64,000 nt of DNA from Bradyrhizobium barranii subsp. barranii (GCF_017565645.3 NZ_CP086136.1:2060001-2124000), one strand, 5' to 3'. Numbered from the stretch's first letter, positions 27,581 to 38,141 are shown. Translations and numbers: made by a program. The notes: generated by a model from the letters alone, not told the origin.

Positions 27581-28417
27581 ATGCAGACAGCTCTTCGTAC
27601 GGCCCTTCCCGAAACCGAGCTCGCCAGCCGCGCCAATTTCGTACCGCAGGCACGCGTCGTGCGCGAGGAGCGCCCGGCGCAGACGACAGGCCTGCCGCTC
27701 AGCATCCGTGGCTTGCGCAAATCCTACGGCGACAACGAGGTGCTGCGCGGCATCGACCTGCACATTCCCGCCGGCCAGTTCGTCGCCATCGTCGGCAAGA
27801 GCGGTTGCGGCAAGAGCACGCTCTTGCGGCTGATCGCCGGCCTGGAAAAGATCGACGCCGGCAGCATCAGCTTCAACCAGGATGTCCAGCCCGAGGACAT
27901 CCGCGTGATGTTCCAGGAGCCGCGGCTGCTGCCCTGGGCGAGGGTGCTCTCCAATGTCGAGGTCGGTCTCGGCCGTAATCGCTCATCCAGTGATGCGCAT
28001 GCGCGCGCCGAGAAGGCGCTGACCGAGGTTGGGCTGACCGACAAGCGTGATCAGTGGCCGTCGGTGCTGTCGGGCGGCCAGAAGCAGCGCGTTGCGCTCG
28101 CCCGTGCGCTGGTCTCCCATCCGCGTGTGCTCGCCTTCGACGAGCCGCTCGGCGCGCTGGACGCGCTGACCCGCATCTCGATGCAGCGGCTGCTGGAGCG
28201 GGTCTGGCGCGACCAGGGCTTTACCGCGATCCTGGTGACCCACGACGTCGCCGAGGCCGTCGCGCTGGCCGACCGGGTCCTGGTGATCGACGAGGGCCGG
28301 ATTGCCCACGATGTTACGGTTAACACCGCCCGGCCGCGCGAACGCGGCTCCGCCGAGCTCGCAAGCCTCGAAGGCTCGATCCTGAGCCATCTTTTGTCGG
28401 CGGACGATCGTACCTAA
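27581..28417 (+). CDS. ssuB: Sulfonate ABC transporter ATPase SsuB
   Basis: 278 residues. Walker [13 protein letters not shown]-loop in [10 protein letters not shown], signature [15 protein letters not shown], Walker [11 protein letters not shown] and switch His in [10 protein letters not shown] are all present. It powers SsuC. Its stop TAA (28415-28417) coincides with the left inverted repeat of the IS element, so the last residue or residues may be donated by the insertion. An extra N-terminal leader of about 40 residues is unusual but occurs in SsuB homologues. Confidence 0.93.
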   Translation: MQTALRTALPETELASRANFVPQARVVREERPAQTTGLPLSIRGLRKSYGDNEVLRGIDLHIPAGQFVAIVGKSGCGKSTLLRLIAGLEKIDAGSISFNQDVQPEDIRVMFQEPRLLPWARVLSNVEVGLGRNRSSSDAHARAEKALTEVGLTDKRDQWPSVLSGGQKQRVALARALVSHPRVLAFDEPLGALDALTRISMQRLLERVWRDQGFTAILVTHDVAEAVALADRVLVIDEGRIAHDVTVNTARPRERGSAELASLEGSILSHLLSADDRT

Positions 28418-28440
28418 CCCGTCCTATTCGTGAGAGTGCG
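28413..28440. repeat. IS1380 left inverted repeat (IRL)
   Basis: CCTAACCCGTCCTATTCGTG, then AGAGTGCG. Three mismatches with the right end. It includes the ssuB stop codon. Confidence 0.85.
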
Positions 28441-28584
28441 GCTTTTTGGCCCGATTGATGCGGCCGCACATCTTGTCTGACGAGGCGCACAGGATTGCCT
28501 TCGGCTTTTCACCGCCTGACGACCCGTACTTTGCAACGCGCTTGAGGTATAGGTTGGGCGAACGGGGGGCGGACGCCCCGCCGG

Positions 28585-29928
28585 TCAAGGACCGAGCGGC
28601 AGCAACGCGCCTGGCAAGCCGCGGATCAGGTCGGCTTCGGGACATGCCGCGGCAAACGCAAGGCGAATGCGGCTCGTGGTCTCGACCACACGGGCAGCGA
28701 TTTTCAAGAGACGAAGACGCAGCGTCGCGAACTCGGCAGCGGCCAATTCCCGGGCTTTGGGAATGGCGTCGCGCACGGTCAGCATCAGCCAATAAGCGGC
28801 CGTATGGAGCACGAGACGGACCTGGTTGGCGAGCGCCGAACGGCAGCTGGTGCGGTCGGAGGCGAGCTGTGTCTTATGCAGCTTGATCAGATTCTCTGCT
28901 TGGCCGCGCGCGCAATACAGGCTGTCGTAGATCCACTCGGCCGAGCCGACATCGAGGCTGGTGACGACGAAGCGGATGTCGAGGCCGAGCATCGTCGCCT
29001 CAATACGGGCGACAGTGCGCCGTTCGCGATCCCAGGACTTTGCCTTGTGGCGCGTCTCGGTATAGCCACGCAGAACCGGCAGGTTCTCGATGGCGCGTCG
29101 CGTGCGGATGTCGTCGGCGACCTCGTCGACTTTTCTGGCGAGAGGCTTGGTGCCGGACAGACCGAAGATGTAGTCGATGCCGTTGGTCTCGCACCACGCC
29201 ATGGCCTCCGGCCGGGCATAGTGCCCGTCGCCACGGAACGTAATTTGCGTGTTGTGCCATCGCGTCCGGATATGCCGTACCAGGCGGCGCAGATGGGCAC
29301 GCACCTCGACGCCGCCCGGCGTCTTGCCGGGCCGCAGCACGACGGCCACGGGCCGGCTCTTCTCCGTGTCGTAGACGTGGATCGGCAGGAAGCAGCGTTC
29401 GTCATAATGAGCGTTGAACAGCGAGAGCTGCTGATGGCCGTGGACGACGTCGCAGGTATCATCGATGTCGAGCGTGACGGATGCCGGCTCGCGCGGGTAG
29501 CTATCCATCCATGCGTCGACCAAAATGTAGGTCAGCCGGATCACGTCGCGCAGGCGCGGAGCATTCTCCAGCCGCGACAGCGTCGGCTGGGAACACAAAT
29601 CCCGGCCCGTGTCCGGCAGCCGTCCGCAGGCCAGTTTGAATGCCGGATCGGACCTCAGATGATCGAGGTCGTCGGCGTCCTCGTAGCCGCAGCAGATCGC
29701 GAACATGCGAGCGCGGAGCATATCGACCAGGCTGTGCACGACCCGCGTCGGATCGCGCCGATCCGGGAACACCCGGGCCAGATTGTTGGCCAAACCGAGA
29801 CGCCGCTCGGCCATCGCCAGAAGCATCACGCCCCCGTTCGAGGTTAGGCGCCCACCATCGAAGGCAGCTGTGACTTTCTTGGCGTGAACGGCTGGAAACG
29901 AGAAGGGCGGAATCGTATCGTCGGTCAT
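28585..29928 (-). CDS. IS1380-family transposase
   Basis: 447 residues from ATG 29928. The DDE catalytic set is recognisable in SVTLDIDDTCDVVHGHQQ (first Asp), TFRGDGHYARPEAMAW (second Asp) and the YCARGQAENLIKLHKTQL region (Glu). The N-terminal HAKKVTAAFDGGRLTSNGG is typical of this family. The frame is uninterrupted, so the element may still be mobile. It points towards the left end of the IS. Confidence 0.95.
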   Translation of the reverse strand: MTDDTIPPFSFPAVHAKKVTAAFDGGRLTSNGGVMLLAMAERRLGLANNLARVFPDRRDPTRVVHSLVDMLRARMFAICCGYEDADDLDHLRSDPAFKLACGRLPDTGRDLCSQPTLSRLENAPRLRDVIRLTYILVDAWMDSYPREPASVTLDIDDTCDVVHGHQQLSLFNAHYDERCFLPIHVYDTEKSRPVAVVLRPGKTPGGVEVRAHLRRLVRHIRTRWHNTQITFRGDGHYARPEAMAWCETNGIDYIFGLSGTKPLARKVDEVADDIRTRRAIENLPVLRGYTETRHKAKSWDRERRTVARIEATMLGLDIRFVVTSLDVGSAEWIYDSLYCARGQAENLIKLHKTQLASDRTSCRSALANQVRLVLHTAAYWLMLTVRDAIPKARELAAAEFATLRLRLLKIAARVVETTSRIRLAFAAACPEADLIRGLPGALLPLGP

Positions 29929-30012
29929 GGCGGGCGTGGCGTTCGCGGTTGGAGGTGATGGGGTTGGCTTCGCAACCGAATCCTACGCCGCATCAGCGCT
30001 TTACCCCTCAGG

Positions 30013-30040
30013 CGCACTCTTACGAATAAGACGGGTTAAG
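30013..30040. repeat. IS1380 right inverted repeat (IRR)
   Basis: CGCACTCTTACGAATAAGAC, then GGGTTAAG. This is the inverse of the left end with few differences. Confidence 0.85.
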
Positions 30041-30246
30041 TTGAAGAAAGATTGAGTGACTCCCGATCATTTCTGTGCCGAAACGTGGAGTCGCGGTCGT
30101 GCCGCGTCCAAAGAAACCGGCGCGAGCGGCCTATTAGACGCGGTAGGGTGATCAGCCTCCGAAACGAGACTATCAAGCATGAAGAGATCGAGCGCGAGGC
30201 AGAGGTTTTATTTGTGTTGAATTCTTGCTTCTCGATAGTGGTCTGA

Positions 30247-30388
30247 AATCGTATCATCGGTCATGGCGGGCGTGGCGTTCGCGGTTGAAGGTGATGGGGT
30301 GGCTTCGCAACCGAATCCTACGCCGCATCAGCGCTTTACACCACGCTCGCCAGCCTCTCAGGCGCCCTCTCGCGAATAAGACGGGCTA
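30247..30388. mobile_element. Partial IS1380 end, second copy
   Basis: The block from AATCGTATCATCGGTCATGG to GAATAAGACGGGCTAAA repeats the right end of the neighbouring IS (29911-30040), with mismatches and about 20 additional bases near the inner side of the repeat. It has no transposase. Between the two ends lie about 207 bases (30041-30246) of lower-GC sequence with no gene. The second end probably belongs to an earlier insertion of a related element. Confidence 0.8.
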
Positions 30389-30421
30389 AATACAGGGGAA
30401 CCCCGCTTCGGGGACCATGCC

Positions 30422-31003
30422 ATGAATGTAGTGCCTCGCGATCTCATGACTGAAACTGCCGTCTCGTCCGCCGATTTCCGCGGCGCCATGCGCCACCTCA
30501 CCGGCGGCGTCAGCGTCATCACCGCCGGGCGGGGCAAGGACATTACCGGCATGACGGTGACCTCGGTGACCTCGCTGGCGGTCGATCCGCCGACGCTGCT
30601 GGTCAGCATCAACCGCGATGCCTCGTCCTTCCCGCTGATCCGCCGCTACGGCGCCTTCGGCGTCAACATCCTCGCGGCCGACCAGCTCGACGTCGCCGAG
30701 CGTTTTGCCGGCAAGGGCGGGCTGAAGGGGGCCGATCGCTTTGCGGGCAGCCAGTGGGTGACGGCGGTCTCGGGCGTCCCGCTGCTGGTTGGTGCATTGT
30801 CCGCGGTCGATTGCGAGGTCGAGGAGATCGTCGAGCGCCATTCGCACGGCATCGTCATCGGGCGCGTCAGCAGCGTCAGGAATTCGACCCGCAATGCTGC
30901 ACTGGCCTATTGGCACGGCCAGTACGTGGCGGTCGACCAGGACGAAGACGCGGCGAGGCTCGCCGAGGTTAGCGTTCCCGCCCGCGGCCTGCGCGGCGTT
31001 TGA
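30422..31003 (+). CDS. Flavin reductase, FMN/NADH-dependent (HpaC-like)
   Basis: 193 residues from ATG 30422; ATG 30446 is an alternative. Flavin_Reduct domain: FRGAMRHLTGGVSVITAG, MTVTSVTSLAVDPPTLLV and the FGVNILAADQ block. It supplies reduced flavin to two-component monooxygenases and is most plausibly the partner of SsuD upstream, from which it is now separated by IS sequences. The insertions also remove it from the ssu promoter, so it may have lost co-expression. Confidence 0.9.
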   Translation: MNVVPRDLMTETAVSSADFRGAMRHLTGGVSVITAGRGKDITGMTVTSVTSLAVDPPTLLVSINRDASSFPLIRRYGAFGVNILAADQLDVAERFAGKGGLKGADRFAGSQWVTAVSGVPLLVGALSAVDCEVEEIVERHSHGIVIGRVSSVRNSTRNAALAYWHGQYVAVDQDEDAARLAEVSVPARGLRGV

Positions 31004-31100
31004 TCGCTGCGCTAGGGTGGGCCGCAGGCTGGCCTTTTCCCCGTCATCGCTCTAGAAGCGCCCTGAGCCGTCCCGTCCGGGACGGCCATGGAGCGGAACG

Positions 31101-31256
31101 ATGAGGCGCGTCGCGACCTGGGCCTTCTACGCCATCGGCGCGCTCGCGATCGGCTACCTCGCGCTCTACGCCTATGCCATGTTCAGCGGCCAGCCGATCG
31201 TGCCGGGCGACCCCATCCACATCTTCCGCAAGCCGGACGCGCCGAGTTATTCGTGA
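31101..31256 (+). CDS. Small single-pass membrane protein
   Basis: 51 residues from ATG 31101, with GGAG seven bases upstream. It opens MRRVATWAFYAIGALAIGYL and continues with a few more hydrophobic residues (ALYAYAMF), then a polar tail with HIFRKPDAPSYS. It has one transmembrane helix and an uncharged exterior tail. No family recognised. It is followed directly by two palindromic repeats. Confidence 0.6.
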   Translation: MRRVATWAFYAIGALAIGYLALYAYAMFSGQPIVPGDPIHIFRKPDAPSYS

Positions 31257-31266
31257 CGGCTCTCTC

Positions 31267-31323
31267 GACTCGTCATGGCCGGGCTTGACCCGGCCATCCA
31301 CGTGCAACCACGAATGACGAGTC
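31267..31323. repeat. Palindromic repeat with TGGCCGGGCTTGACCCGGCC core
   Basis: GACTCGTCAT at 31267-31276 pairs exactly with ATGACGAGTC at 31314-31323. The centre has TGGCCGGGCTTGACCCGGCC, a hairpin. I recall the core as a widespread alphaproteobacterial repeat. Confidence 0.75.
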
Positions 31324-31324
31324 T

Positions 31325-31416
31325 CGTAGGGTGGGCAAAGGCGCTCTTGCGCCGCGCCCACCATCTATCCGAGACGACCGAATTGGCGGGCACGCTTCGC
31401 TTTGCCCACCCTACGG
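31325..31416. repeat. Palindromic repeat, GTAGGGTGGGCAAAG family, copy 2
   Basis: CGTAGGGTGGGCAAAG at the left and CTTTGCCCACCCTACG at the right, as at 7046-7175. It lies between the small membrane protein and the M20 peptidase, converging from both sides. Confidence 0.8.
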
Positions 31417-31425
31417 CACCTTCGC

Positions 31426-32574
31426 TCACCCCCGCAAAATCGCCAGCGCCAGCGCCTGGGCGCGCGGCACGATGCTGTCGAGTTCGAGATATTCCTCCGG
31501 CGTGTGCGCGAGCCCGCCGACCGGCCCGAGGCCGCAGATGGTCGGCGTGCCGACTGCGGCGGTGAAGCCGGAATCGGCGCAGCCGCCTGAAAACTCGCCC
31601 TGGAGCGTGGCGAGGCCGACCTGCTTTGCGGCCGCTTGATAGCCTTCGAACAGTGCCTTCGACTCCGTGCTCTGCACCACCGGCACGAACTCGCCCTTCA
31701 CCGTCAGCGTCGCGCTGGTACCCGGGACGTAGGACGTCGCGATGATCTTCTCGATCGCCGCCATGATCCTCGCACGATCCGCCGGATCGACGTAACGCAG
31801 GTCGATCTGGCCCTCGGCTGAGGGCGCCGTGGTGTTCACGGACTGCCCGCCCGAGACGAGACCGACATTCAGCGTGATGCCCTTGTCGAGATCGGTCAGC
31901 GCGTGGATCTGGACGATCTTGTGCGCGAGCTCGCCGATCGCACTGACGCCCGCGGCGAAATTGGCGCCGGAATGCGCGGCTTTGCCCGTAATGGCAAAGT
32001 GCATGAAGATGCCTCCCTTGCGGCCGGTGACGATGTTGCCGGTCGGCCGTCCCGGCTCGGAATTGAACACGGCGCGTGCGGCCCGTCCCTCGCGCTCGAT
32101 CACCGGGCGCGAGGAGGGCGAGCCGATCTCCTCGTCCGAGGTGATCAGCACCTTGATCGGATGCGGGCTGCCGCCGAACTTGTGGAAGGCGGTCGCCACG
32201 AAGATGTTCATCACGACGCCGGACTTCATATCGGCAACGCCGGGTCCATAGGCACGCTTGCCTTCAATCGTGAACGGACGCCGCCCGGCCTCGCCCTTGC
32301 CGAACACGGTGTCGCGATGGCCCATCAACAGCACCGGCTTCTCGTTGCTGCCGGGTTTGGCGATCTCGGCATGGATCGCATCGCCGAAGGTGGCGTTGCT
32401 CTCGCGCCGGAACGAAATGCCGTGCTCGGCAAAATGCCGTTCGAACCGCGCACCGACCGCATCGACGCCTTCCTTGTCATAGGATCCGGAATCGATGTTC
32501 ACGACATCGCGCAGCAGATCGATCATCGCCTGCCGCTGCGACGCCAGCCAGTCCGTGATTTGAGCTTCCGACAT
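31426..32574 (-). CDS. M20 family metallopeptidase (carboxypeptidase G2-like)
   Basis: 382 residues from ATG 32574. Di-zinc ligands are visible in GHRDTVFG (His), GPGVADMKSG (bridging Asp), TSDEEIGS (catalytic Glu and ligand Glu), FNSEPG and GLAHTPEEYL (His). The dimerisation domain lies between roughly 190 and 300. It hydrolyses an amide or peptide bond of an acylated amino acid or folate-like substrate in the cytosol; no signal peptide is seen. It stands alone. Confidence 0.88.
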   Translation of the reverse strand: MSEAQITDWLASQRQAMIDLLRDVVNIDSGSYDKEGVDAVGARFERHFAEHGISFRRESNATFGDAIHAEIAKPGSNEKPVLLMGHRDTVFGKGEAGRRPFTIEGKRAYGPGVADMKSGVVMNIFVATAFHKFGGSPHPIKVLITSDEEIGSPSSRPVIEREGRAARAVFNSEPGRPTGNIVTGRKGGIFMHFAITGKAAHSGANFAAGVSAIGELAHKIVQIHALTDLDKGITLNVGLVSGGQSVNTTAPSAEGQIDLRYVDPADRARIMAAIEKIIATSYVPGTSATLTVKGEFVPVVQSTESKALFEGYQAAAKQVGLATLQGEFSGGCADSGFTAAVGTPTICGLGPVGGLAHTPEEYLELDSIVPRAQALALAILRG

Positions 32575-32661
32575 GTGGTTCCTCGCGTTGTTCCCACGCG
32601 GGGTTATAGGGCGTTGCACGGCCGCGACCTAGTCGCCGGATGCGGTGCGGCCATGTTCACC

Positions 32662-32792
32662 GGTGTCGTCCCCGCGAACGCGGGGACCCATACCGCGGAA
32701 TCTATCGATGTGGTCGGTAGGAGTACCGAACGACGGGTCTTCGCCAAACTCCTCTCTGGGGTTATGGGTCCCGGCGTTCGCCGGGACGACAC
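32662..32792. repeat. Palindromic repeat, TCGTCCCCGCGAACGCGGGG family
   Basis: The left arm GTGTCGTCCCCGCGAACGCG with GGGACCCAT and the right arm ATGGGTCCCGGCGTTCGCCG with GGACGACAC form one large imperfect palindrome in the gap 32575-32881. I recall this type as dispersed in Bradyrhizobium genomes. Confidence 0.75.
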
Positions 32793-32819
32793 TGAGAGTG
32801 TGGCGACTACGCGCCTCAC

Positions 32820-32859
32820 CAACAAAAACAAAATGCCCGGGAGTTGGCCCGGTCATTTG
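32820..32859 (-). terminator. Rho-independent terminator of the fli-flbD transcript
   Basis: On the minus strand ATGACCGGG, a short loop, CCCGGGCAT, then TTTTGTTTTTGTT. It starts about 23 bases after the flbD stop codon. The stem is GC-rich with a T-rich tail. Confidence 0.8.
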
Positions 32860-32881
32860 CAGTCACAACCAGCGTGGAGAC

Positions 32882-34267
<1,386 letters not shown>

Positions 34268-34318
34268 GTCAGTCTCCTGTCCGTCTGGTCGCGCTGCCGC
34301 GCGTCATACCTTGCGCTA

Positions 34319-34669
34319 CTAGCTGCGTTCGGTCTTGATGATTTCGGTCATGGTCACGCCGAGCTTGTCCTCGACCAGGACGACTTCGCCGCGGGCGACC
34401 AGCTTGTTGTTGACGTAGATGTCGATGGCTTCGCCGACGCGGCGGTCGAGCTCGAGCACGGTGCCGGGCCCGAGCTTCAACAGTTCGCTGACGTCCATCT
34501 TGGAGCGGCCGAGCACGGCCGAGACCTGCACCGGCACGTCGAACACGGCTTCGAGGTCGGCGGCGGCGCGCGCCGCATATTCGTCCTCGTTGTAGCCGAC
34601 GTCCGTACCGGTCGGCGGCATCGGGCCGTTGAGATCGGGCAGCGGGACCTGTCCGTCGGTGTCGCTCAT
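34319..34669 (-). CDS. fliN: Flagellar motor switch protein FliN
   Basis: 116 residues. The C-terminal SpoA domain has VPVQVSAVLGRSKMDVSELL, LGPGTVLELDRRVGEAID and GEVVLVEDKLGVTMTEI. A variable acidic N-terminus is normal. It forms part of the C-ring with FliG and FliM, and binds FliH. It begins three bases after the fliH stop. Confidence 0.95.
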   Translation of the reverse strand: MSDTDGQVPLPDLNGPMPPTGTDVGYNEDEYAARAAADLEAVFDVPVQVSAVLGRSKMDVSELLKLGPGTVLELDRRVGEAIDIYVNNKLVARGEVVLVEDKLGVTMTEIIKTERS

Positions 34670-34672
34670 GGC

Positions 34673-35296
34673 TTAGCTCCCCCTGCGGGACGCGATATAG
34701 CGTCCGACCATTTCGTCGATCTTGGCCACGATGGCGCCGCGCTCCAGCACGACGCCGCCGTCGGCCCATTCGATCCGGCAGTCGCCGGTGGCGATATCGG
34801 GCTCGGCCAGGATCACCAGCCGGCCCTCGAAGCCGCTCTGCTTGGCGAGCCGCTCCATCTTCTCGCGCGCGCTGTCGTAGAGCGCGTCGTTGATGCGCAC
34901 GACGAGATGCGGCGTCGCGACCAGGTGCGAGAAGCAATCCTTGACCAGCGCCATGATCTCGCCGAGCGGTTCGGCGGCGACCAGATCGGCGCACAGCTTG
35001 CGCGCCACCGCCACCGCCACGTCGACCGCCTCGGTCTCCATCTTGGTCTCGATGTTGCCGATGCCGGCGGCGACGCCGCGGACACCGATGTTGATCTCTT
35101 CCATGGCGAGCGCGACGCGGCGGTCGCTCTCGGCCTTGGCTTCGCGCTGGCCGGCGGCAAAGCCGTCCTGATAGGCGCGTGCCTCGGCTTCCGCGATCTT
35201 CTGGGCGATCTCGGCGGCGGTCGCAGCCTTCTCGCGCGGCGACCGCTCGGGCGCCGCGAAGTCGGTGTCGAACAGGAATTTTGCCGGGGCGCCCAT
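34673..35296 (-). CDS. fliH: Flagellar assembly protein FliH
   Basis: 207 residues. Coiled-coil N-terminal half (AEIAQKIAEAEARAYQDGFA) with an AxxxG-like run, and a C-terminal globular part with VVRINDALYDSAREKMERL and DCRIEWADGG. It regulates the FliI ATPase of the flagellar export apparatus. The ATG overlaps the fliG stop by one base (TGATG). The longer frame to 35983 lies under fliG and is a shadow. fliI is not in the window. Confidence 0.9.
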   Translation of the reverse strand: MGAPAKFLFDTDFAAPERSPREKAATAAEIAQKIAEAEARAYQDGFAAGQREAKAESDRRVALAMEEINIGVRGVAAGIGNIETKMETEAVDVAVAVARKLCADLVAAEPLGEIMALVKDCFSHLVATPHLVVRINDALYDSAREKMERLAKQSGFEGRLVILAEPDIATGDCRIEWADGGVVLERGAIVAKIDEMVGRYIASRRGS

Positions 35297-36387
35297 CAGT
35301 ACACCAGCTCGTCGTCGGCGCGGTTCTTGGTCAGCATGATCTCGCCCTTGGCGGCGAGGTCCTTGGCGAGGTTGACCAGCAGCGCCTGGGCCTCGTCGAC
35401 GTCGCGCAGCCGCACCGGGCCCATCGCCGCCATGTCGTCCTGGAGCATCTTGGCCGCGCGCGAGGACATGTTGCCGAAGAAGAAGTTGCGGACGTCCTCG
35501 TTGGCGCTCTTGAGCGCGACGCCGAGCTTGTCCTTGTCGACATTGCGCATCAGGGTCTGGGCCGAGCCGGAATCCAGCTTCACGAGGTCGTCGAAGGTGA
35601 ACATCAGCGCCTTGATGCGCTCTGCCGATTCGCGGTTGTCCTCTTCCAGCGAGGTGATGAAGCGGGTTTCGGTCTGGCGGTCGAAATTGTTGAAGATTTC
35701 CGCCATCACCTCGTGGGCGTCGCGGCGGCGGGTCTGTGACAAATTGGACATGAATTCGGTGCGCAGCGTCTTTTCCACGCTCTCGATCACCTCCTTCTGC
35801 ACCGCCTCCATCTTCAGCATGCGGTTGACGACGTCTAGCGCGAGCTCCTCGGGGAAGATGCCGAGCACGCGCGCGGCGTGTTCCGGCTTCAGCTTCGACA
35901 GCACGACTGCGATGGTCTGCGGATATTCGTTCTTGAGGTAGTTGGCGAGGACCTCTTCCTGCACGTTGGAGAGCTTTTCCCACATGTTGCGGCCGGCGGG
36001 GCCGCGGATCTCGTCCATGATGCCGTTGACGCGCTCCGGCGGCAGGTACTGCTGCAGCAGCCGCTCGGTGGCGTCGAAATTGCCCATCAGCGCGCCGGAA
36101 GCCGACATGCGCGAGACGAATTCGAGCAGCATGTCCTCGACCGTGTCGACCTCGACGGTGCCGAGCGTCGACATTTCCAGCGAGAGCTGGCGCACCTCGT
36201 CGTCGTCGAGCATCGACCAGATCTTGCCGCCATATTGCTCGCCCAGCGCCAGCATCAGGATCGCGGCGCGCTTGGGACCCGTCACCGCTTCGGTCTTGCC
36301 GCCCGCGCGGCTGCCCTGGCGGGCACCGAGCGTCGAGATCACGCTGGTGATGTCGTTGGAGTTGGCGTTTTGCAGGTTGCCGGCCAT
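35296..36387 (-). CDS. fliG: Flagellar motor switch protein FliG
   Basis: 363 residues. The N-terminal domain binds FliF, with [20 protein letters not shown]. The middle has [18 protein letters not shown], and the C-terminal motor domain with its charged ridge follows [12 protein letters not shown]. It couples the stator to rotation. It lies 17 bases after the fliF stop. Family signatures are complete. Confidence 0.96.
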   Translation of the reverse strand: MAGNLQNANSNDITSVISTLGARQGSRAGGKTEAVTGPKRAAILMLALGEQYGGKIWSMLDDDEVRQLSLEMSTLGTVEVDTVEDMLLEFVSRMSASGALMGNFDATERLLQQYLPPERVNGIMDEIRGPAGRNMWEKLSNVQEEVLANYLKNEYPQTIAVVLSKLKPEHAARVLGIFPEELALDVVNRMLKMEAVQKEVIESVEKTLRTEFMSNLSQTRRRDAHEVMAEIFNNFDRQTETRFITSLEEDNRESAERIKALMFTFDDLVKLDSGSAQTLMRNVDKDKLGVALKSANEDVRNFFFGNMSSRAAKMLQDDMAAMGPVRLRDVDEAQALLVNLAKDLAAKGEIMLTKNRADDELVY

Positions 36388-36404
36388 GTCAGTTCACTTC
36401 TCGA

Positions 36405-38015
36405 TTATTTCGCGGGTTCGGTCAGCCATTGGCGGATGATGGCGACGGTTTCGTTGGGGTTGCGCTCGGCGAGCTCGCCGACGCGATGGACGGACTGGGC
36501 ATGGACCTGGCCCTGAATGGTGGCGACGTCGATCGCGCTCGCGGCGCCGCCCGGCAGCAGCGCCTGCCCGGCAGGCGCGGCCTCCTCCGAAGCGGCGGGG
36601 CCGGCGAGGGCGCCGGAGATCGCGGCGGCGACCTCCTCGGAGGCGAGGATGCGCTTGACCAGCGGGCGGATCACCAGGAACAGCACGACCAGGCCGAGCA
36701 GCATCATCACGCCGAGCTCGACGAAGTACATGACGTCGTCCTTGGTGAACTGGAGCATGCCGAGGAAACCGGAGGGCTCGGCGATCGGGGCGGTGGAGGG
36801 GGCGTCGGCGAAGCGCAGGTTGACGACCTCGACCTGGTCGCCGCGCTTCTGGTCGAAGCCGATCGCCGAGCGCACCAGGGTGGCGATGCGATCGAGCTGT
36901 TCCTTGGTGCGGTCCGTGTAGGCGAGCTCGCCCTTGTCGTTCTTGGAATAGATGCCGTCGACCAGCACCGCGACCGAGATGCGGTTGACCCGGCCGGCCT
37001 CGGTCACCTCGGTCTTGGTGGTGCGGGAGATCTCGTAATTGTTGGTCTCTTCGGTCTTCTTGCTCTGGTCCTTCGCCGTGGGACCGCTGTTCTGCTGGTT
37101 GCCGGGCAGCTCGTTGTTGACGGTGACCTGGCCGTTGTTGTCGGCGGTGAGGCTGCTCTCTTCCCGGGTCTGGCTCGAGCGCAGCACGCGGCCCTCGGGA
37201 TCGAACTTGTCGGAGGTCTGGGTGATCTTGTTGAAGTCGAAATCGGCGGAGAGCTGGACGCGGGCGCGGCCGGAGCCGACCACGGAGGAGACGATGTCCT
37301 CGACCTGCTTGCGCATCCGCTTCTCGAAGGCGGTGCGGCGCTCGTCACCGACCGCCTGCTCCGGATCGGTCGCGGCGCCGTCGGCGAGCAACGAGCCGGC
37401 CTCGTCGACGATCGAGACCCGCTGCGGCTTCAGCCCGTTGACGGCGGAGGCGACGAGGTGGCGGATCGCGCGGATCTGCTGGGCCTCGAGCGAGCCGCGG
37501 ACCCGCACCACGATCGAGGCCGACGGCTCCGGCGCCTCGCGCGAGAACAGCGGGCGCTCGGGCAGCACGAGGTGGACGCGGGCGGCCTGGATGCGGTCGA
37601 TGGCGCGGATGGTGCGGGCGAGCTCGCCTTCGAGCGCGCGGAGATGGTTGATGTTCTGGACGAAAGAGGTGGTGCCGAGCGCATCCGACTTGTCGAACAC
37701 TTCGTAGCCGACGCCGCCGCCCTTGGGCAGGCCGCCCTCGGCGAGCTTCATCCGCAGGCGGGTGACCTTGTCCTTGGGCACCATGATGATGCTGCCTTCA
37801 TTGCGCAGCTCGAACTGGATGCCCTGTCGCTCCAAATCCTTGATAATGCCCGAAGAATCCTCGACCGAGAGGTCGGTGAACAGCGTCGTCATCTGCGGCG
37901 TGGTCACGCGCATGATGACGAACGCGAAGAAGCCGATGAGCGCGGCGGTGACCGCGATCATCGCCCCGAACCGGGCGGCGCCGATACCCTTCAAAAAGTC
38001 CGCAAGACCTTGCAA
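36405..38015 (-). CDS. fliF: Flagellar MS-ring protein FliF
   Basis: 536 residues from TTG 38015 (LQGLADFLKGIGAARFG), which fits the family start; the frame extends to 38063 without a better signal. It has two transmembrane helices, near residues 22-42 and 430-455, and the YscJ/FliF domain with VHLVLPERPLFSREAPEPSA and VDEAGSLLAD. The C-terminal FliG-binding tail reads NETVAIIRQWLTEPAK. It is the first gene of the fliFGHN-flbD operon and forms the basal-body membrane ring. Confidence 0.93.
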   Translation of the reverse strand: MQGLADFLKGIGAARFGAMIAVTAALIGFFAFVIMRVTTPQMTTLFTDLSVEDSSGIIKDLERQGIQFELRNEGSIIMVPKDKVTRLRMKLAEGGLPKGGGVGYEVFDKSDALGTTSFVQNINHLRALEGELARTIRAIDRIQAARVHLVLPERPLFSREAPEPSASIVVRVRGSLEAQQIRAIRHLVASAVNGLKPQRVSIVDEAGSLLADGAATDPEQAVGDERRTAFEKRMRKQVEDIVSSVVGSGRARVQLSADFDFNKITQTSDKFDPEGRVLRSSQTREESSLTADNNGQVTVNNELPGNQQNSGPTAKDQSKKTEETNNYEISRTTKTEVTEAGRVNRISVAVLVDGIYSKNDKGELAYTDRTKEQLDRIATLVRSAIGFDQKRGDQVEVVNLRFADAPSTAPIAEPSGFLGMLQFTKDDVMYFVELGVMMLLGLVVLFLVIRPLVKRILASEEVAAAISGALAGPAASEEAAPAGQALLPGGAASAIDVATIQGQVHAQSVHRVGELAERNPNETVAIIRQWLTEPAK

Positions 38016-38092
38016 GCAACCGCCCCGAAGCTTCGACCCGCAACCGAGCGGTCGACTGGGCAATTATTGCCTAGGTGATGGTTTCGATATGG

Positions 38093-38106
38093 TTAACGAA
38101 GGTTAA
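38093..38106 (-). promoter_or_regulatory. Possible CtrA-type site before fliF
   Basis: On the minus strand TTAACCTTCGTTAA, part of TTAACCTTCGTTAACCAT. The CtrA consensus is TTAA-N7-TTAA; here the spacer is six and the half-site TTAACCAT is complete. It lies 78 bases upstream of the fliF start. A 13-base palindrome GGCAATTATTGCC is at 38059-38071. CtrA control of fliF is known in Caulobacter; this instance is inferred. Confidence 0.45.
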
Positions 38107-38141
38107 GAGCTGGGACAAAAGTCGCGCCAAAAGGAAACATG

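Larger units (their letters stand above)
28413..30040 (-). mobile_element. IS1380-family insertion sequence
   Basis: About 1.63 kb, one transposase gene, and terminal inverted repeats of about 26 bases: CTAACCCGTCCTATTCGTGA at the left and, read inward from the right, TTAACCCGTCTTATTCGTAA. The element sits between ssuB and the flavin reductase gene. No clear target duplication is seen at the two ends, possibly because of recombination with the second IS end at 30247-30388. Length and gene content fit IS1380. Confidence 0.88.

Noticed and set aside
28804..29847. Plus-strand frame across the IS1380 transposase
   Set aside because: The minus-strand transposase carries the DDE motifs; the other frame is a shadow.
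28408..30045. Target-site duplication of the IS1380 element
   Set aside because: Flanks of the complete IS share no direct repeat. A TAC is present left of IRL and right of the partial IS end, but three bases are too few.
36429..38078. Plus-strand open frame of 549 codons opposite fliF
   Set aside because: Antisense shadow of fliF; composition is Gly/Arg/Asp/Val rich with no domain.
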